Shown here in pieces: positions 34,917 through 45,542 of a DNA stretch of 64,000 bases. Made by a program: the position numbers and the translations under genes. The DNA is from Camellia lanceoleosa. Its lineage: Eukaryota; Streptophyta; Magnoliopsida; Ericales; Theaceae. Below the pieces are notes generated by a model, which worked only from the letters and a program-made list of their open reading frames with translations, was not told the DNA's origin and did not search any database. Position 1 is the stretch's first letter; each line of letters opens with the position of its first letter. The DNA is taken from the NCBI GenBank assembly GCA_025200525.1, contig CM045770.1, forward strand, positions 136,366,200-136,430,199, written 5' to 3'.

Positions 34917-36343
34917 TTAATAAAAATTTTCATTAATTATAACAGTGGTTATATTTATATCAAACCATTCTCTCATATTTGGGGACATTGCATCTAACCA
35001 ACTACTGTCTCCATTAGTTAATATAATATAAGGAATTCCTCCTCTAATGGTGAGATCTGATTAGAATTTAACAAATACATGGAAGTCTCTTTGGCAACTT
35101 ACTAAATTCTTCATTAGTTCGGTAGGGACTGTCGAGTATTTGATGTCGTCTATGACGGTGTAGACGGCGTCTTGATCGTAGTCCTTGAAACTTATTCTGC
35201 CAGAGTAATAGTTGTGTCGTCCGAGACTTCTGGCCCAAGCGATTTTTCCTGTTCTTGAAGGTCCTTCGAGATAGAAGGATATTGGGCGGATGGGTCACTG
35301 TTTAGCATCCTGTTATCAGAGGAGGAGGATGAGAGTTCTTCTTTAGTATATAAACCGTGTATATTATTTCTGTGTATCCTTAATCTAATGTTGTTGTCTT
35401 CGCTGTAAATAGAGAAATAACAATTTTGACATAGTTCGTATTTTACAAAATTATAACTTACAAACAAAATATTATTTTCTGCCCATTTTTCTACTTCTTC
35501 ATTTAAAAAGGGAAATGAATTTAAGGGGCTAGTATATAGGGGTTGCTCTCGTTTGTAATGATCCCTCGAAAATGTTTTTAATTGGGGGTATTTTGTGATG
35601 TAATCGGTGTGACATCTTTCTTTGCAGTATATAAATCGTGCATATTATTCCTGTGTATCCCTAATCTAAGGTTGTCGTCTTCACTATAAATAGAGAAATA
35701 ATAATTTTGACATGGTTCGTATTTTACAAAATTATGACTTACAAACAAAAAATTATTTCTATCCATTTTTTTACTTCTTCATTTAAAAAAGGAAATGAAT
35801 TAAAGAGGTTCGTATATGGGGGCCGCTTTCGTTTGTAATGATCCTTCGAAAATGTTTTTAGTTGGGGGTATTTTGTGACGTAATCAGTATGACATCTTTT
35901 TTTGCAGAGTGCAAAGAATTGCTTCTCCGTTTCTGCTTCTGCAAGTATTCCTTGCCAAAATTCATCTCTATTCTTCGTGGGACTTTTCCCCTTGGATGAA
36001 AATTCTCCCAATTTTATAAAATCACCGCATTTTTGTATATTCTGTGGACTTATTGTTGGAGAATCGAGTTTTTCTATATTTGGATGATCGATCCTCCTGT
36101 TAGTTCCAATGAGATCGAAAAATCTCTGGTTGGAGGTTTAGATCTTCTTTGTGTATTGAACCATGGCATGAAGGTGAGGGTTTTCATCTTCATAGAGCTC
36201 CCTTGTGACATGTAGTATGCCTGATAGGCTAGTTAGAGAAGGGATTGGAGAAGTTCTAAGAGTTGTTCTTTTGGGCAAGGGCGTTGTGAGTAGGTAAGGA
36301 AAATATTTTTGGCATAGAAACAAAAAGAGGCTTGGCGAGACAT
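34917..36343 (-). pseudogene. Full-length Rep pseudogene with internal duplication
   Basis: The minus-strand start at 36,343 leads into motif I as FLTYSQ (one residue away from the sister copy's FLTYPQ), then motif II HLHAMVQ (36,176-36,156), then the exon 1 tail with FFALCKKR, reaching a GTAAGT donor at 35,742. Part-way through the intron, near 35,627, the sequence jumps back: about 280 bp of exon 1 tail and intron start are repeated. Then follow a complete intron (35,461-35,298) and exon 2 (35,297-34,917) with Walker A GPSRTGKI (35,264-35,241; the last residue should be Ser or Thr) and VIDDI. Frameshifts separate motif I, motif II and the tail. This is the only copy with both ends of Rep. 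Confidence 0.92.
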
Positions 36344-36439
36344 TTTGTAGCTGTAAACATCAAACTCACACCAGCCGTACAAGGACTCTCTATTAGTTAA
36401 AAAACTTGCTGTGAATGGTGTGAGTTGGTTTGATTGGGG

Positions 36440-36464
36440 GACGCTGATTAATATTACCAGCGTC
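36440..36464 (+). other. Geminivirus-type replication origin stem-loop 2
   Basis: TAATATTAC (36,449-36,457) lies in an 11-base loop between perfect 7-bp arms GACGCTG (36,440-36,446) and CAGCGTC (36,458-36,464). The arm sequence differs from origin 1 (GGGGTGCT/AGCACCCC) yet pairing is kept in both. A C-run follows at about 36,468-36,482. Confidence 0.93.
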
Positions 36465-37187
36465 GCCACCCCCCCCCCCCCCTTCTGGCTAATTTGGGTC
36501 GTCCATTCATGTACTTGTAGACGCATGTATGGATGGGGTTAAAACATAGTCACACCTTGGTCCAGATGTAAGTGGTGTGATTACTTTTGATTTCTTTGCC
36601 GAATAGTGCTATACACATGTCACGTTTGTGGTCGCTTGCGCAGTTGTAAAGTAAAAATATTTTTAGAATGATTGACATAAAGCAAAGGCGAAAAAATGAT
36701 TATACTTTTGAATTATTTTGAATGAGAAATCTTCGTCCTTACCTACGAGCCACTTTTGCTATTTATTTTGTACCAAAAAATATTTGATGGCAGAGAAGAA
36801 TATACTTTTATAGTGGGATAGCTATTGTAGTGACGTTATTTTCTAGTACATTGTTTCGTCCCTCATTTTCTGTCTTTTTTTTAATTGATTGTATTGATAT
36901 ATAATATTGTACTCCTTAGAAGAATATACCGATAATTGCGGACAGTTCACTCAAATGTATGTAGATTGTTTTTTGACGTGACAGATAGGACTGTGGGAAG
37001 AGAGCTGGCGGTTAACTTTGGCAAAGTTTGTTCTGATGTACAAGGAAGAGAGGGCGTTAATATCAAAGCTAAGGTGTTTAAACAGAAGAGTTAGCAGAGA
37101 TAAGAGAATCTGCAGAATTTGTAACATAGAAGATTTGAAGTGTTTTATCAAAAATGGAAGGAGTAGTAAGTAGTCACTATCAGATGC
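36465..37187 (+). pseudogene. Start of a further viral unit (V-sense leader)
   Basis: The sequence parallels 32,569-33,270: iteron-like repeats, GCTATACACATGTCACG, a CTTCGTCCTTACC block, then the Lys/Arg-rich V-sense frame. Homology stops near 37,187, just before the position where the coat gene would begin, which marks the right edge of the array. Confidence 0.85.
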
Positions 37188-37526
37188 ATAGCATATAGAA
37201 CTTTCTTGTCCAATTTCCATCCTTGGTCATTCAAAGTCACCCCCACATATATCAAATTGAGCTGCCCACTCTTGGCTATTCCATAAATGCATCTTCTGAT
37301 GAAAATATTAATATTTGAATAATGACATACCAATAATGGCATGACTTGGTGTTATACTTTCTCAAAGAGTGGTTCAGATCACTAAATGAACATTTTCATT
37401 TGGTACAAGATTATATGGAAATACATTTCTTACTTGGTATTCAAAAGAGTTATGAGATGCAATGAAGACAGACAATAGCAAGCAACAAGCTTGCTTGAAA
37501 AACAATAGTGTGTTGAGATGGAGCAC
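37188..37526. other. Junction between viral array and PIG-Y-like gene 3' flank
   Basis: Host sequence. It contains the first copy of a 150-bp direct repeat (37,258-37,410). No gene other than the likely 3' untranslated region of the minus-strand gene that stops at 37,527. Confidence 0.6.
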
Positions 37527-37890
37527 TCATGCATGCTTGAAGAATTTCATGCTTAGCCAATGAAAATATACAGCAATGATGATGATAGGAAGCGTCAAGG
37601 GCACCAGAAAACAGTAATATCTGTAACCAAAGAAGAAACCAAGTCAGAAGGGAAAGGGAAAAAAAGAAAAGAAAAAAGATTCGATCTTCAACTCTATTTA
37701 TTGAAAGCTAAAATGTCAAATACAAGGCGTTAATTGAGCTATCCACTCTTGGCTATTCCATTACTGCATCTTCTGATGAAAATATTAATATTTGAATAAT
37801 GACATACCAATAATGGCATGACTTGGTGTCATACTTTCTGAAAGAGTGGTTCAGATCACTAACTGAACATTTTCATTTGCTACAAGTTAA
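37258..37890. repeat. 150-bp direct repeat flanking the last PIG-Y-like exon
   Basis: Bases 37,258-37,410 and 37,738-37,890 are nearly identical (GAGCT..CCACTCTTGGCTATTCC through GAACATTTTCATTTG.TACAAG), 480 bp apart. One copy lies 3' of the gene and the other inside its last intron. Confidence 0.9.
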
Positions 37891-39297
37891 GGGAGTGATG
37901 ATCACCACTATTAATGAAAATGTTAGAGGGAGGAAGGAGGGGGGAAAAAATCTAAATTGGCATATTTGCATAACCAATGTGTAGGAAGGGTCCCTGAAAG
38001 ATAACTATTTCTTTTTTTTATTATTAACCAAAGATGAGGCCCCGCCGTATTTGTTCCTGCCCGAGTTTTTAAATTGTTGCTAAAAGCTTTCAAAGATTGT
38101 ATGTTTTCATGTGAAGTTCCTCACAAGAGAATTCATTGTGATAGACAACCCAAAAACTGCTAACTTAGTTTGTCAAGGTTTCAACAAAATGCTGTTTGGC
38201 TTCTCCTATATAAATTTTCCAACATTTTGGGAATTGTTTTTATGAAATTTCTAGTCTGTGAATTGGTGTTGACTTCATTGAAGACTGACATTGTGTCCAA
38301 TTCAAATCCTAAATCCTAATTAGAGTTCCTCAAACCAGAATAATCGGCTATAGGATAGCTAACATTTGTATGCAACAACTACAATAACCAAAAGCAGAAT
38401 GAGACATAGGTCAATGCTAGTTGATTATAGTAACTGCTCATAATTAGCAATTTTAACAAATTCAAGCAAAATCAAGAGATATAGTGAAGTGCAAGTGAAC
38501 GATGTTCACAGAAAACCAACTTGGGTAGATTCACTTTGTTTCTAAGAAATAATAGACAACAAAGTGGCAAAACATAGATTAGTGGCACAACATAGTAAAT
38601 GCATACTGGGACAATGCAGTCGGTGGTCTCCCCAACCCAAGCTGCCACATGGCTTGTCATACGCAATGAGCCAAAAAGAACTAGCCATGCTACTTTCTTC
38701 ATCCTACCGTATAAATTTAAGATCAAACCAACCAAGCAGTACATCAACATTTGCAATATATATTTTTTTCAACTTCCACAATAATGAAGAAGATAAAGCA
38801 GTCGGATAAAAAATTGTGCAGCATCATGAAGAAGCTTTTATAGACAAAATCGTGAGTTTTTTTTTTTGGTACGGTGCATATTGCTGCTTATCAATGGCAC
38901 CTTACAGTGTTTGCCTAGTCTTTAACATATAGTAGATGAATCACAAAAGTGCCATTAAGTTTGCAAGGACTAACAAGTGAGTCACTTAGAAACAATATTG
39001 TGGAATACCATCAGAAATAACTGGAAAATGTTGCTATGTAATATGAGAAGGAACAACCCACTTCCTTTCAGTAATAGCGCATAGGATGATATGATATCTG
39101 TTGAAGCAATGGAACATTACCTATCATTTCTAATGGCTATTGCAATGTGATTTTCAGATACTGGAAGAAATCTGGATACAATTGCAGCACTGAGAAAGCC
39201 CAAAAAGGACATGGAGCCTAGCATAATAAAACACCATCCCTGGGCTCTGGAACCATATGACTGCAAGGTAGTTGAAACTTCCATTGCATCGTTTGAT
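37527..39297 (-). CDS. PIG-Y-like GPI-GlcNAc transferase subunit (exons 2 and 3)
   Basis: The family is a small membrane subunit of the complex that starts GPI-anchor synthesis at the endoplasmic reticulum by adding N-acetylglucosamine to phosphatidylinositol. The exon at 39,297-39,121 encodes MEVSTTLQSYGSR, then a hydrophobic segment (WCFIMLGSMSFLGFLSAAIVS) and ENHIAIAIRNDR. The exon at 37,620-37,527 encodes YYCFLVPLTLPIIIIAVYFH, a second membrane segment, and ends WLSMKFFKHA-stop. The donor GTAATG at 39,120 and acceptor TTACAG at 37,621 join in phase 2. From the ATG at 39,284 the product is 85 residues with two membrane spans, as expected. A phase-compatible upstream exon (45,543-45,625) could extend it to 117. 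No lesions, so probably functional. I recognise it from memory of plant PIG-Y-like proteins. Confidence 0.75.
37891..39120. other. Intron 2 of the PIG-Y-like gene, remaining part
   Basis: Part of the 1,500-bp intron 39,120-37,621. Single-copy-looking sequence with no recognisable element apart from the 150-bp repeat at its left end. Confidence 0.55.
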
Positions 39298-39539
39298 CTA
39301 GAAAACACAGGCCCTCTCAAACAACTTCCAACTATTGGCCTTCAACTTAGCTTTAACCACCCAATTAGAAAGTCAGAGCCATGATGAAGCACCAATGGAA
39401 ATTGAACTTTTGGAATACCTACAAGGGATGAAAACGTTATTGATGCGACAAAGCAGGATTTTGACGTGCAGTACAATAAACTCAACAGAGTAGGAAATAA
39501 TAAAACCTACTTAAAATCAGTTTATTGCAAGCTAAAGCC

Positions 39540-40077
39540 ACGGATACGGATATACGGGGGATAATATACGACACGGACGGATGACGGGCAAAAAAAAAAA
39601 AAAAAAAAAAAGGATAACGGGTACGGGGATATATCGCTAAAAAAAAAATTTTTTTTTTTTTTTTTTTATGCATGCAAAAAAATAAAAAAAAAAAAGCAAA
39701 AAGCAAAAAAGATAAGAAGAGAAGAAAGAAATAAAAAAAAAAAGAGAGAGATTTCAAGATTAATTTCTTCTTGTTCCCCTTCATCAAGAATATCACATAG
39801 CCTTAAAAACAGCTAAAAAAAAATTCTTAATGAAAATTTCATTTCATATAATTTTTAAGTCATCAATGATAGCCTAGAAGCACGGATCACGGATACGATG
39901 GATGATATATATGATATAAAATATAAAAGTATAAATGAAAAAAATGATATACGGAGTATAATACATTTTTAAATTTTTTTTTTTTTTTTTATAATAAAAA
40001 ATAAAAAAAAAAAAAAAAAAATAAAAAATAATTAATAAAGAGAGGAAAAGATATAAAAAAAAAACCAAAATAAAAAA

Positions 40078-40121
<44 letters not shown>

Positions 40122-40475
40122 ATCAAAATAATGCCAACAAAGAAAAAAAAAGAAGAAGAGAGAAGAAGAGAAAGAGAGTGAGAGAGAGAGAGAAGAGAGA
40201 GAAGAGAGAGAACACACAACAATCAATTTTTTTCATTTTATTTCTTTTTCTCTATATTAAATTTATCAAAGAACTAAAAAAAATTAACTATGTAATATAT
40301 AATATCGAACTTCAAAACTATTAAAATAAAAAATTAAAGTACTTCAAAATTAATAAAAAAAAAAGAAGATTCCATATATACTTTAAGAAGTATTAAAGTA
40401 TATCATCCGATATTATCCGAGTATATCATCCGATCGATCACGTATCCCGATCGGATACGATTGCAAGCATAACAT
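39540..40475. repeat. A-rich, CGGATAC-bounded low-complexity segment in intron 1
   Basis: Copies of CACGGATACGG or ATCCGATATTATCCG lie at about 39,540-39,580, 39,880-39,900 and 40,400-40,460, the last inverted. Between them are long A runs (39,589-39,612, 40,081-40,120) and GAGAGAAG repeats. It may be an unclassified MITE or a group of them. Poly-Phe frames here are artefacts. Confidence 0.45.
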
Positions 40476-41210
40476 ACATGAATCTTGTCCTCTTTCAAGC
40501 GTAGGTTCTAAATAAACTAGCGGCAGCAATGACAGTACCGGTGATGCACTTGTGGGGTGTAACACCTGTAGTGTAATGGTGGCATGGCAGCAACCTGAGT
40601 TATGAAATTTTTCTTCACACAATCTCCGGAAAACTTACCGATACACTTGTTTTTATTTCACAATCATATTTTGTAGGTTTTTAAATTATTTTGTTTAGTT
40701 TTTAAACAATGTAATATATGCACTAATTTTTACATGAGTTTTAGGTAGCCACTGAGATTTTTCCTTTTATTAGATGTATTTAATATTATTTATTTTATTG
40801 ATTGTACACATGGATAATATTTCTATTGTTATAGAAATAAAAAATGAAACATATATGATATTAAAAGCCATAGGATCATAAACATATATCTATAGTGTTA
40901 TAGCCCAACATACTAATAAAGAAGTACATACACGATATACAAGCATTGGTTAGCAAATTTAACCTAAAACCAAATAAGTAATCAAGAGGGGAAAAAAAAA
41001 TAAAAAATAAAAAAATAGAAACATTTTTTTGAGAGAGGAAAAAAAAAAAAAAAAAGAGTGAAAACCTAAGCTTATCTAACCATGATAGTAACATAAATCT
41101 TGTAGAATTGAAATATTAGATGCACAAAGTATGTAGATTTATTTAATTTTTCTACAACATTGGTATTTAATTTTTGGGATAATTAAAAAAAAAAAAAAGA
41201 GAGAATTTGA

Positions 41211-41526
41211 TTCTTGTAACAAAATAAACCCTGTTTTTTTATTTTGTCAAAACCTTAATATTTTGATTTGTTTTCAATCTAAATCATCATCCTATTTCGT
41301 TAAGCAAAACCGATAGAAAAATGGTATTTTAGTCATTAAACACAATGTAAGTGTACATAAAATGTCTAATATACCATTTTCATTAAGTGTAATGACTAAA
41401 ATACTATCTTTTTTGTTGATTTTGCTTAACGAAAACAGACAAATAGTTGGAATGAAAACAAATCAAAATATTAGGATTTAAATTGATAAAATTAAAAATT
41501 CAGGGTTATTTTGTTATAAGGACAAA
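41211..41526. mobile_element. MITE with TTGTAACAAAATAAACCCTG ends
   Basis: The left end TTCTTGTAACAAAATAAACCCTG and the right end CAGGGTTATTTTGTTATAAGGA form an inverted repeat of about 20 bp. The interior is itself roughly palindromic around 41,350 (ACTAAAAT and ATTTTAGT blocks). A related copy lies at 45,821-46,131. Confidence 0.65.
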
Positions 41527-41734
41527 CCTTGGTTGTTGTTGTTGTTTTTTTTTTTTTTTTTTTTTTATAGTAATTTTTTCTTTTATTTTTTTTACAAAAC
41601 AACATTTGTATTATTTTTGAATGACTTTCGCAATTGGAAAAAATAAAATAATATAAATAAAAAAAGAAGAGAAAAATAGTCAATTTGAGGCATAACAGTG
41701 GCGTAACAGCCTTTTATGAATGTTATAAACAATC

Positions 41735-42170
41735 AGTGTGTTTGGTTTGAGTTTTTTGGGTTAAGTTTTTTTAAAATTGAGTTTTTTGGATTTTATATTT
41801 TTTTTTTGTTTTTAGTGAATATTTTTAAAATTTTAAACATTTTTTTTTTCCTTTTTTAGATGCACCTTACTCAGATGTATCTAAAAAGTAAAAAATTTGT
41901 GAAAAAATATTTTAAAAAATTAATAAATACATAAAAATACAAAAAATGCACTGAATTCTCGTATTTTTTTTGTATTTTTGATATTTAGTGAATTTTTAAA
42001 AGGTTTTTTTCACGAATTTTTTATTTTTTAAGTATATTTATGTTAGGTATGTTTAAAAAGTAAAAAATATTGCTTAAAATATTTTAAAAAATTTAGTAAA
42101 AACAAAAAAACACGAAAAATAAGAAAATAGAATTTTCTGAAAAGTGTTTTTGGAAAAATGGAACCAAGCG
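41735..42170. repeat. Possible MITE, GTGTTTGGTTT ends
   Basis: The left GTGTGTTTGGTTTGAG and right GGAACCAAGCGCC are loosely complementary, and internal blocks with AAAAAGTAAAAAAT repeat. No target duplication was found. Confidence 0.3.
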
Positions 42171-43890
42171 CCATTACAACTGTGATTTTCAATCACACCA
42201 CTATAGCTGTTATAAGGATGGCGGTATGATTTTGAATAACGGGATCGGATATGCATCAATATCGAAGATATGGATCATATATTGATCAATATAGGACACT
42301 ATCAGTCGATATATCTATGAATAATGGTATCGGAGTGCAAAATCCCGATAAGTCACGGCCCACATTTAAAACCCATACTGTTATGACATTACATAAGGGT
42401 TGAAACCTATTTTAAAACTATGGTCGTAGTTAATTTAGACACTTGGATCTTCAAATTGTATATGATGTTCAAAAATCAAGAAGCTCACATTGCTAGTAAA
42501 GAAAATTTTATTGCCTTTCACAAGGATGGGAGACAAAAATTTCATATTTTTCCTAAATTGTATTTAATTTTAAGAACATTTCTAATTAATTTACATTATC
42601 TTATCTAAGAATATTATACCAGATATAATACATATAAGTGTTCAAGACATATCTGCGTACCCATACTGAATTTATGTTTCGGAGGATCTGATGCTTGGAC
42701 CCGCACCCAATACACGTACCCAATTCCATGTAACATAGGTCCTTTCCAAGTTCAAATGAGTAAATGACAATGAGAGAAGTAGGAAAGCCACATGGATGAG
42801 AGATATATCGATTTTTTATTTTTATTTTGCTGTAGATGGGTGTTATAAAATTTAGGTGGTTGTGTTGGAAGGCAATTGATCACAAAACCTCCAAGCTTTG
42901 ATTACAAGGGCACAATTTTTTAGGTATGTTTTTTTTTTAATACATAAGTTAGCATATTGTACCCAGTATTATAGTGAAAATCCTTTTGCAACCAATCAAC
43001 TCTTTTACCATTCTATGATATTATTTTATGAAGTTGTGAACATGAGTTGTTTACCCTTTAAACTTATCAAGATAATACGAAATTGAGGGTGTTGAGAGAT
43101 CAGAGTGAATTGAAGACAAGTAATTGACAAAATAATGCATTAGTGAAGGTAGATAATTCTGGGACAAGACGGCAAAAAGCAATTTAAGATGGTTGATTTT
43201 GATCTAGTGCAATGAAATACCAGTGGTGAGTGACTTGAATGTAGGTCATAACTTCATAAGCACAACAAGAAGAAGAAAAAGGCCAAATAAACAAAGGTTG
43301 AGGTAGTGAGAAATACATAATTGTGTTTGGCAGAGGATATGCCCTTTAAGACTAAAGGGTAAATATTTATTTATCCAGCAATGTCAAGTAGTTGGCACAT
43401 AAAACCTTGTTAGTTAAAATGTCACTGTTTTTTTGCTATGGTTTCACTATGCTTTGATGTCAACAAATTTACTCATCCTAGTGGAAAAACTAGCGAACAG
43501 TTTCATATCCTTTTACTAATTTCTGTTACTGAGCTTACTTGTATGTTTCACTTTTCAATATTTGCTTCAGCAAAGGAAGAATTAGTATTATTCTGATATG
43601 GTTCACTCTCTTCAGAAGATTGCCAAACTACTTTTTTTCTAGATCATTCATTGGTTTTGTCCTGTTCTAAATTCTAAGGTCTTCAAACACATACCAGACT
43701 GCAATGATGCCACATGTTTCTTAGAGTTTTCAATGTGGTTGGCCATAATTTCAAAAGGTGATTACACTTGTCTAGTTCATCTCATATAAATTTATTTGTG
43801 TTTCTAACAGTTCTGAAAGTTGGCTTCAGCTTAATTTTTTCATATTCAAGTGACATCTAGCAAACGAAAACCAAATGAAGATAGTGTCCT
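42171..43890. other. Intron 1 of the PIG-Y-like gene, no element seen
   Basis: AT-rich sequence without a credible gene or bounded repeat. Confidence 0.5.
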
Positions 43891-44201
43891 CTTAGACCAT
43901 CTCCAAACGAGAACCAAATCCAAAATCATTTGAAAATTGATGAAAAAAACTCTTTTTGAGGCTCCAACGGTGCACCAAAATCAATATCAAATCGAGAATT
44001 TCTTAAATCTTTTTCAAAAAAGCAAAAAGCAAAGCATTTCACCAAATTTCACAAAATCAAAAACGACCGAGATGATGGGAGATGAGACGAGACCGACCCC
44101 AATCGGGTGCAACCTTGAACCGCGCCCGGAAAAAAAAAAAAAATAAAAGTTAAAAAAAAAAAAAATAAAATAAAAAAAAAAAAAAATATAAATTTTTTAT
44201 A

Positions 44202-44262
<61 letters not shown>

Positions 44263-44400
44263 AATTTTTTTTTTAAATCAACTTACCGGCAGGCCTACCA
44301 CATTTGAATTGTGCAAAAATTGATAAAAGATTTGATGAATTGGTGAAGAGGAATTGGAAATGAAGTAAAAAATGAAAAAATTTAACTAAACTGATTGCTC
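43891..44400. mobile_element. Probable MITE with long A-tract
   Basis: The start GACCATCTCCAAAC after TTA and the end ATTGCTCTTA resemble the 'gagcatctcc' MITE ends common in dicots. Inside is a poly-A stretch of over 50 bases (about 44,205-44,260). The pairing of the ends is weak. Confidence 0.4.
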
Positions 44401-44651
44401 TTAGACATTATAAAATAAAAATCACAGAGTTGTAGTTGAAAAAATTACCAGGCATGCTTTTTGCTCCAGTTATAAAATTGCAAACAAACCAAGAACTCTT
44501 ACCAAGCACAATCCATTTCTCAACCATTTGGACCAAAATTTATTTAGAAGGCTGATTCTATTTTTCTGAAGATGTATATTTCTAAAGTTTTAAACATTCC
44601 CTAAAATGAGCCAACAAGTTTCAACATATATTCTCCCACAGTATCATTATA

Positions 44652-45098
44652 GGACTATCTCCAACCCAGACTCAAATCTTTTATCAAATTTAAATTTGAT
44701 GAAAATTTGGTGAAAACGGTGTTCCAACCGTTTCACCAAATTGGTATCAAATGAAGAAAGCCCTATTTTTTTTTCATCAAATCAAGAGAGCGTTTATCGT
44801 TTCATCAAATCTCACAGGTGACCGTTGGTGGACAACCGGATGGATGATCGGTCAGGTCAATTGGGTGGATGACTAGCTGGACAACCGGTTGGACCACCGG
44901 ATTGGGAAAAATTTGAAGAAAATTTACACTAGCCCGGTCAACCGTCCGGACATCCTCCCGGTCGTCCTCCCAGTCAACCGGTTGTTTGATGAAAATTGAA
45001 AATTTAGAGTTGGAACGCTTGATATCAAATGAAGCTTTAACTCAAATCTTTACTCAAATTTGATGAAAAAAAAAGAGTAAGCATTGAAGATGCTCTAA
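44652..45098. mobile_element. Probable MITE with CCGGT-rich interior
   Basis: The left end GGACTATCTCCAACCCA and the right end TTGAAGATGCTCTA are loosely complementary. The mirror-image phrases TTTTATCAAATTTAAATTTGATGAAAA and CAAATCTTTACTCAAATTTGATGAAAA lie just inside. The interior has repeated GACAACCGG and GGTCAACCG motifs (44,820-44,990). Confidence 0.5.
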
Positions 45099-45542
45099 TA
45101 GAACTGATTTTTTACCCACTTGAAATGCGACCTTTGTAGATTCCTAACCAAGTCCAATTTCTATATGAAGAACATGTCATCAAGCCTTGATAATCAATTT
45201 TCAAAGTTAGACCAGATAATCAGATCAGATGTGCACCTAATTTATCAGCCAAAATCATACGAACAAAAGAGCTTAAACAAAGTGGGTTGAACTTGGATTT
45301 TTTCCATGGTTGTGACTTGGTACTACTACACAGTATATAGTAAACTACCTTTCAACATCTCAAATGCAGATTCACATGTATAGTTCATACAAAGCAAAGC
45401 AGCATATGAATATGGAGGAATAAAGTTTCATTTGGGCATTTTAACAAACACCCAAATCGAATTTTGATGGTCTTCTTCATTACAAATTTTCATATTTAGC
45501 TGTTTGAATTTGAATTGGGTTTGTGGGATTGGAAAATTATAC

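Larger units (their letters stand above)
24356..37187. other. Endogenous geminivirus-like array (EGV), citlodavirus-like
   Basis: About 8.1 kb of viral sequence, interrupted at 27,221-31,935 by a host LTR. Plus-strand order: an inverted Rep fragment (24,356-25,081), movement protein (25,155-25,915), Rep fragments on the minus strand (26,046-27,220, continued at 31,936-32,444), origin 1 (32,539-32,568), V-sense frames and coat protein (33,060-33,990), movement protein (34,030-34,792), Rep on the minus strand (34,917-36,343), origin 2 (36,440-36,464), then the start of another unit to 37,187. This is a head-to-tail array of roughly two units, as expected from integration of a rolling-circle concatemer. 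Virion-sense coat plus BC1-like movement gene with a spliced complementary-sense Rep is, to my knowledge, the citlodavirus layout. All frames carry stops or frameshifts. Confidence 0.92.

Noticed and set aside
24356..37187. An intact, replicating virus or a contaminating contig
   Set aside because: Every gene is broken, a host LTR with a target duplication interrupts it, and both sides join host sequence.
31936..37187. Begomovirus DNA-B or Rep-only origin of the array
   Set aside because: Coat and movement genes lie on the same unit and Rep has an intron, which begomoviruses lack.
39482..40226. Poly-Phe frames of up to 104 codons
   Set aside because: They are produced by long poly-A/T and GA tracts within an intron.
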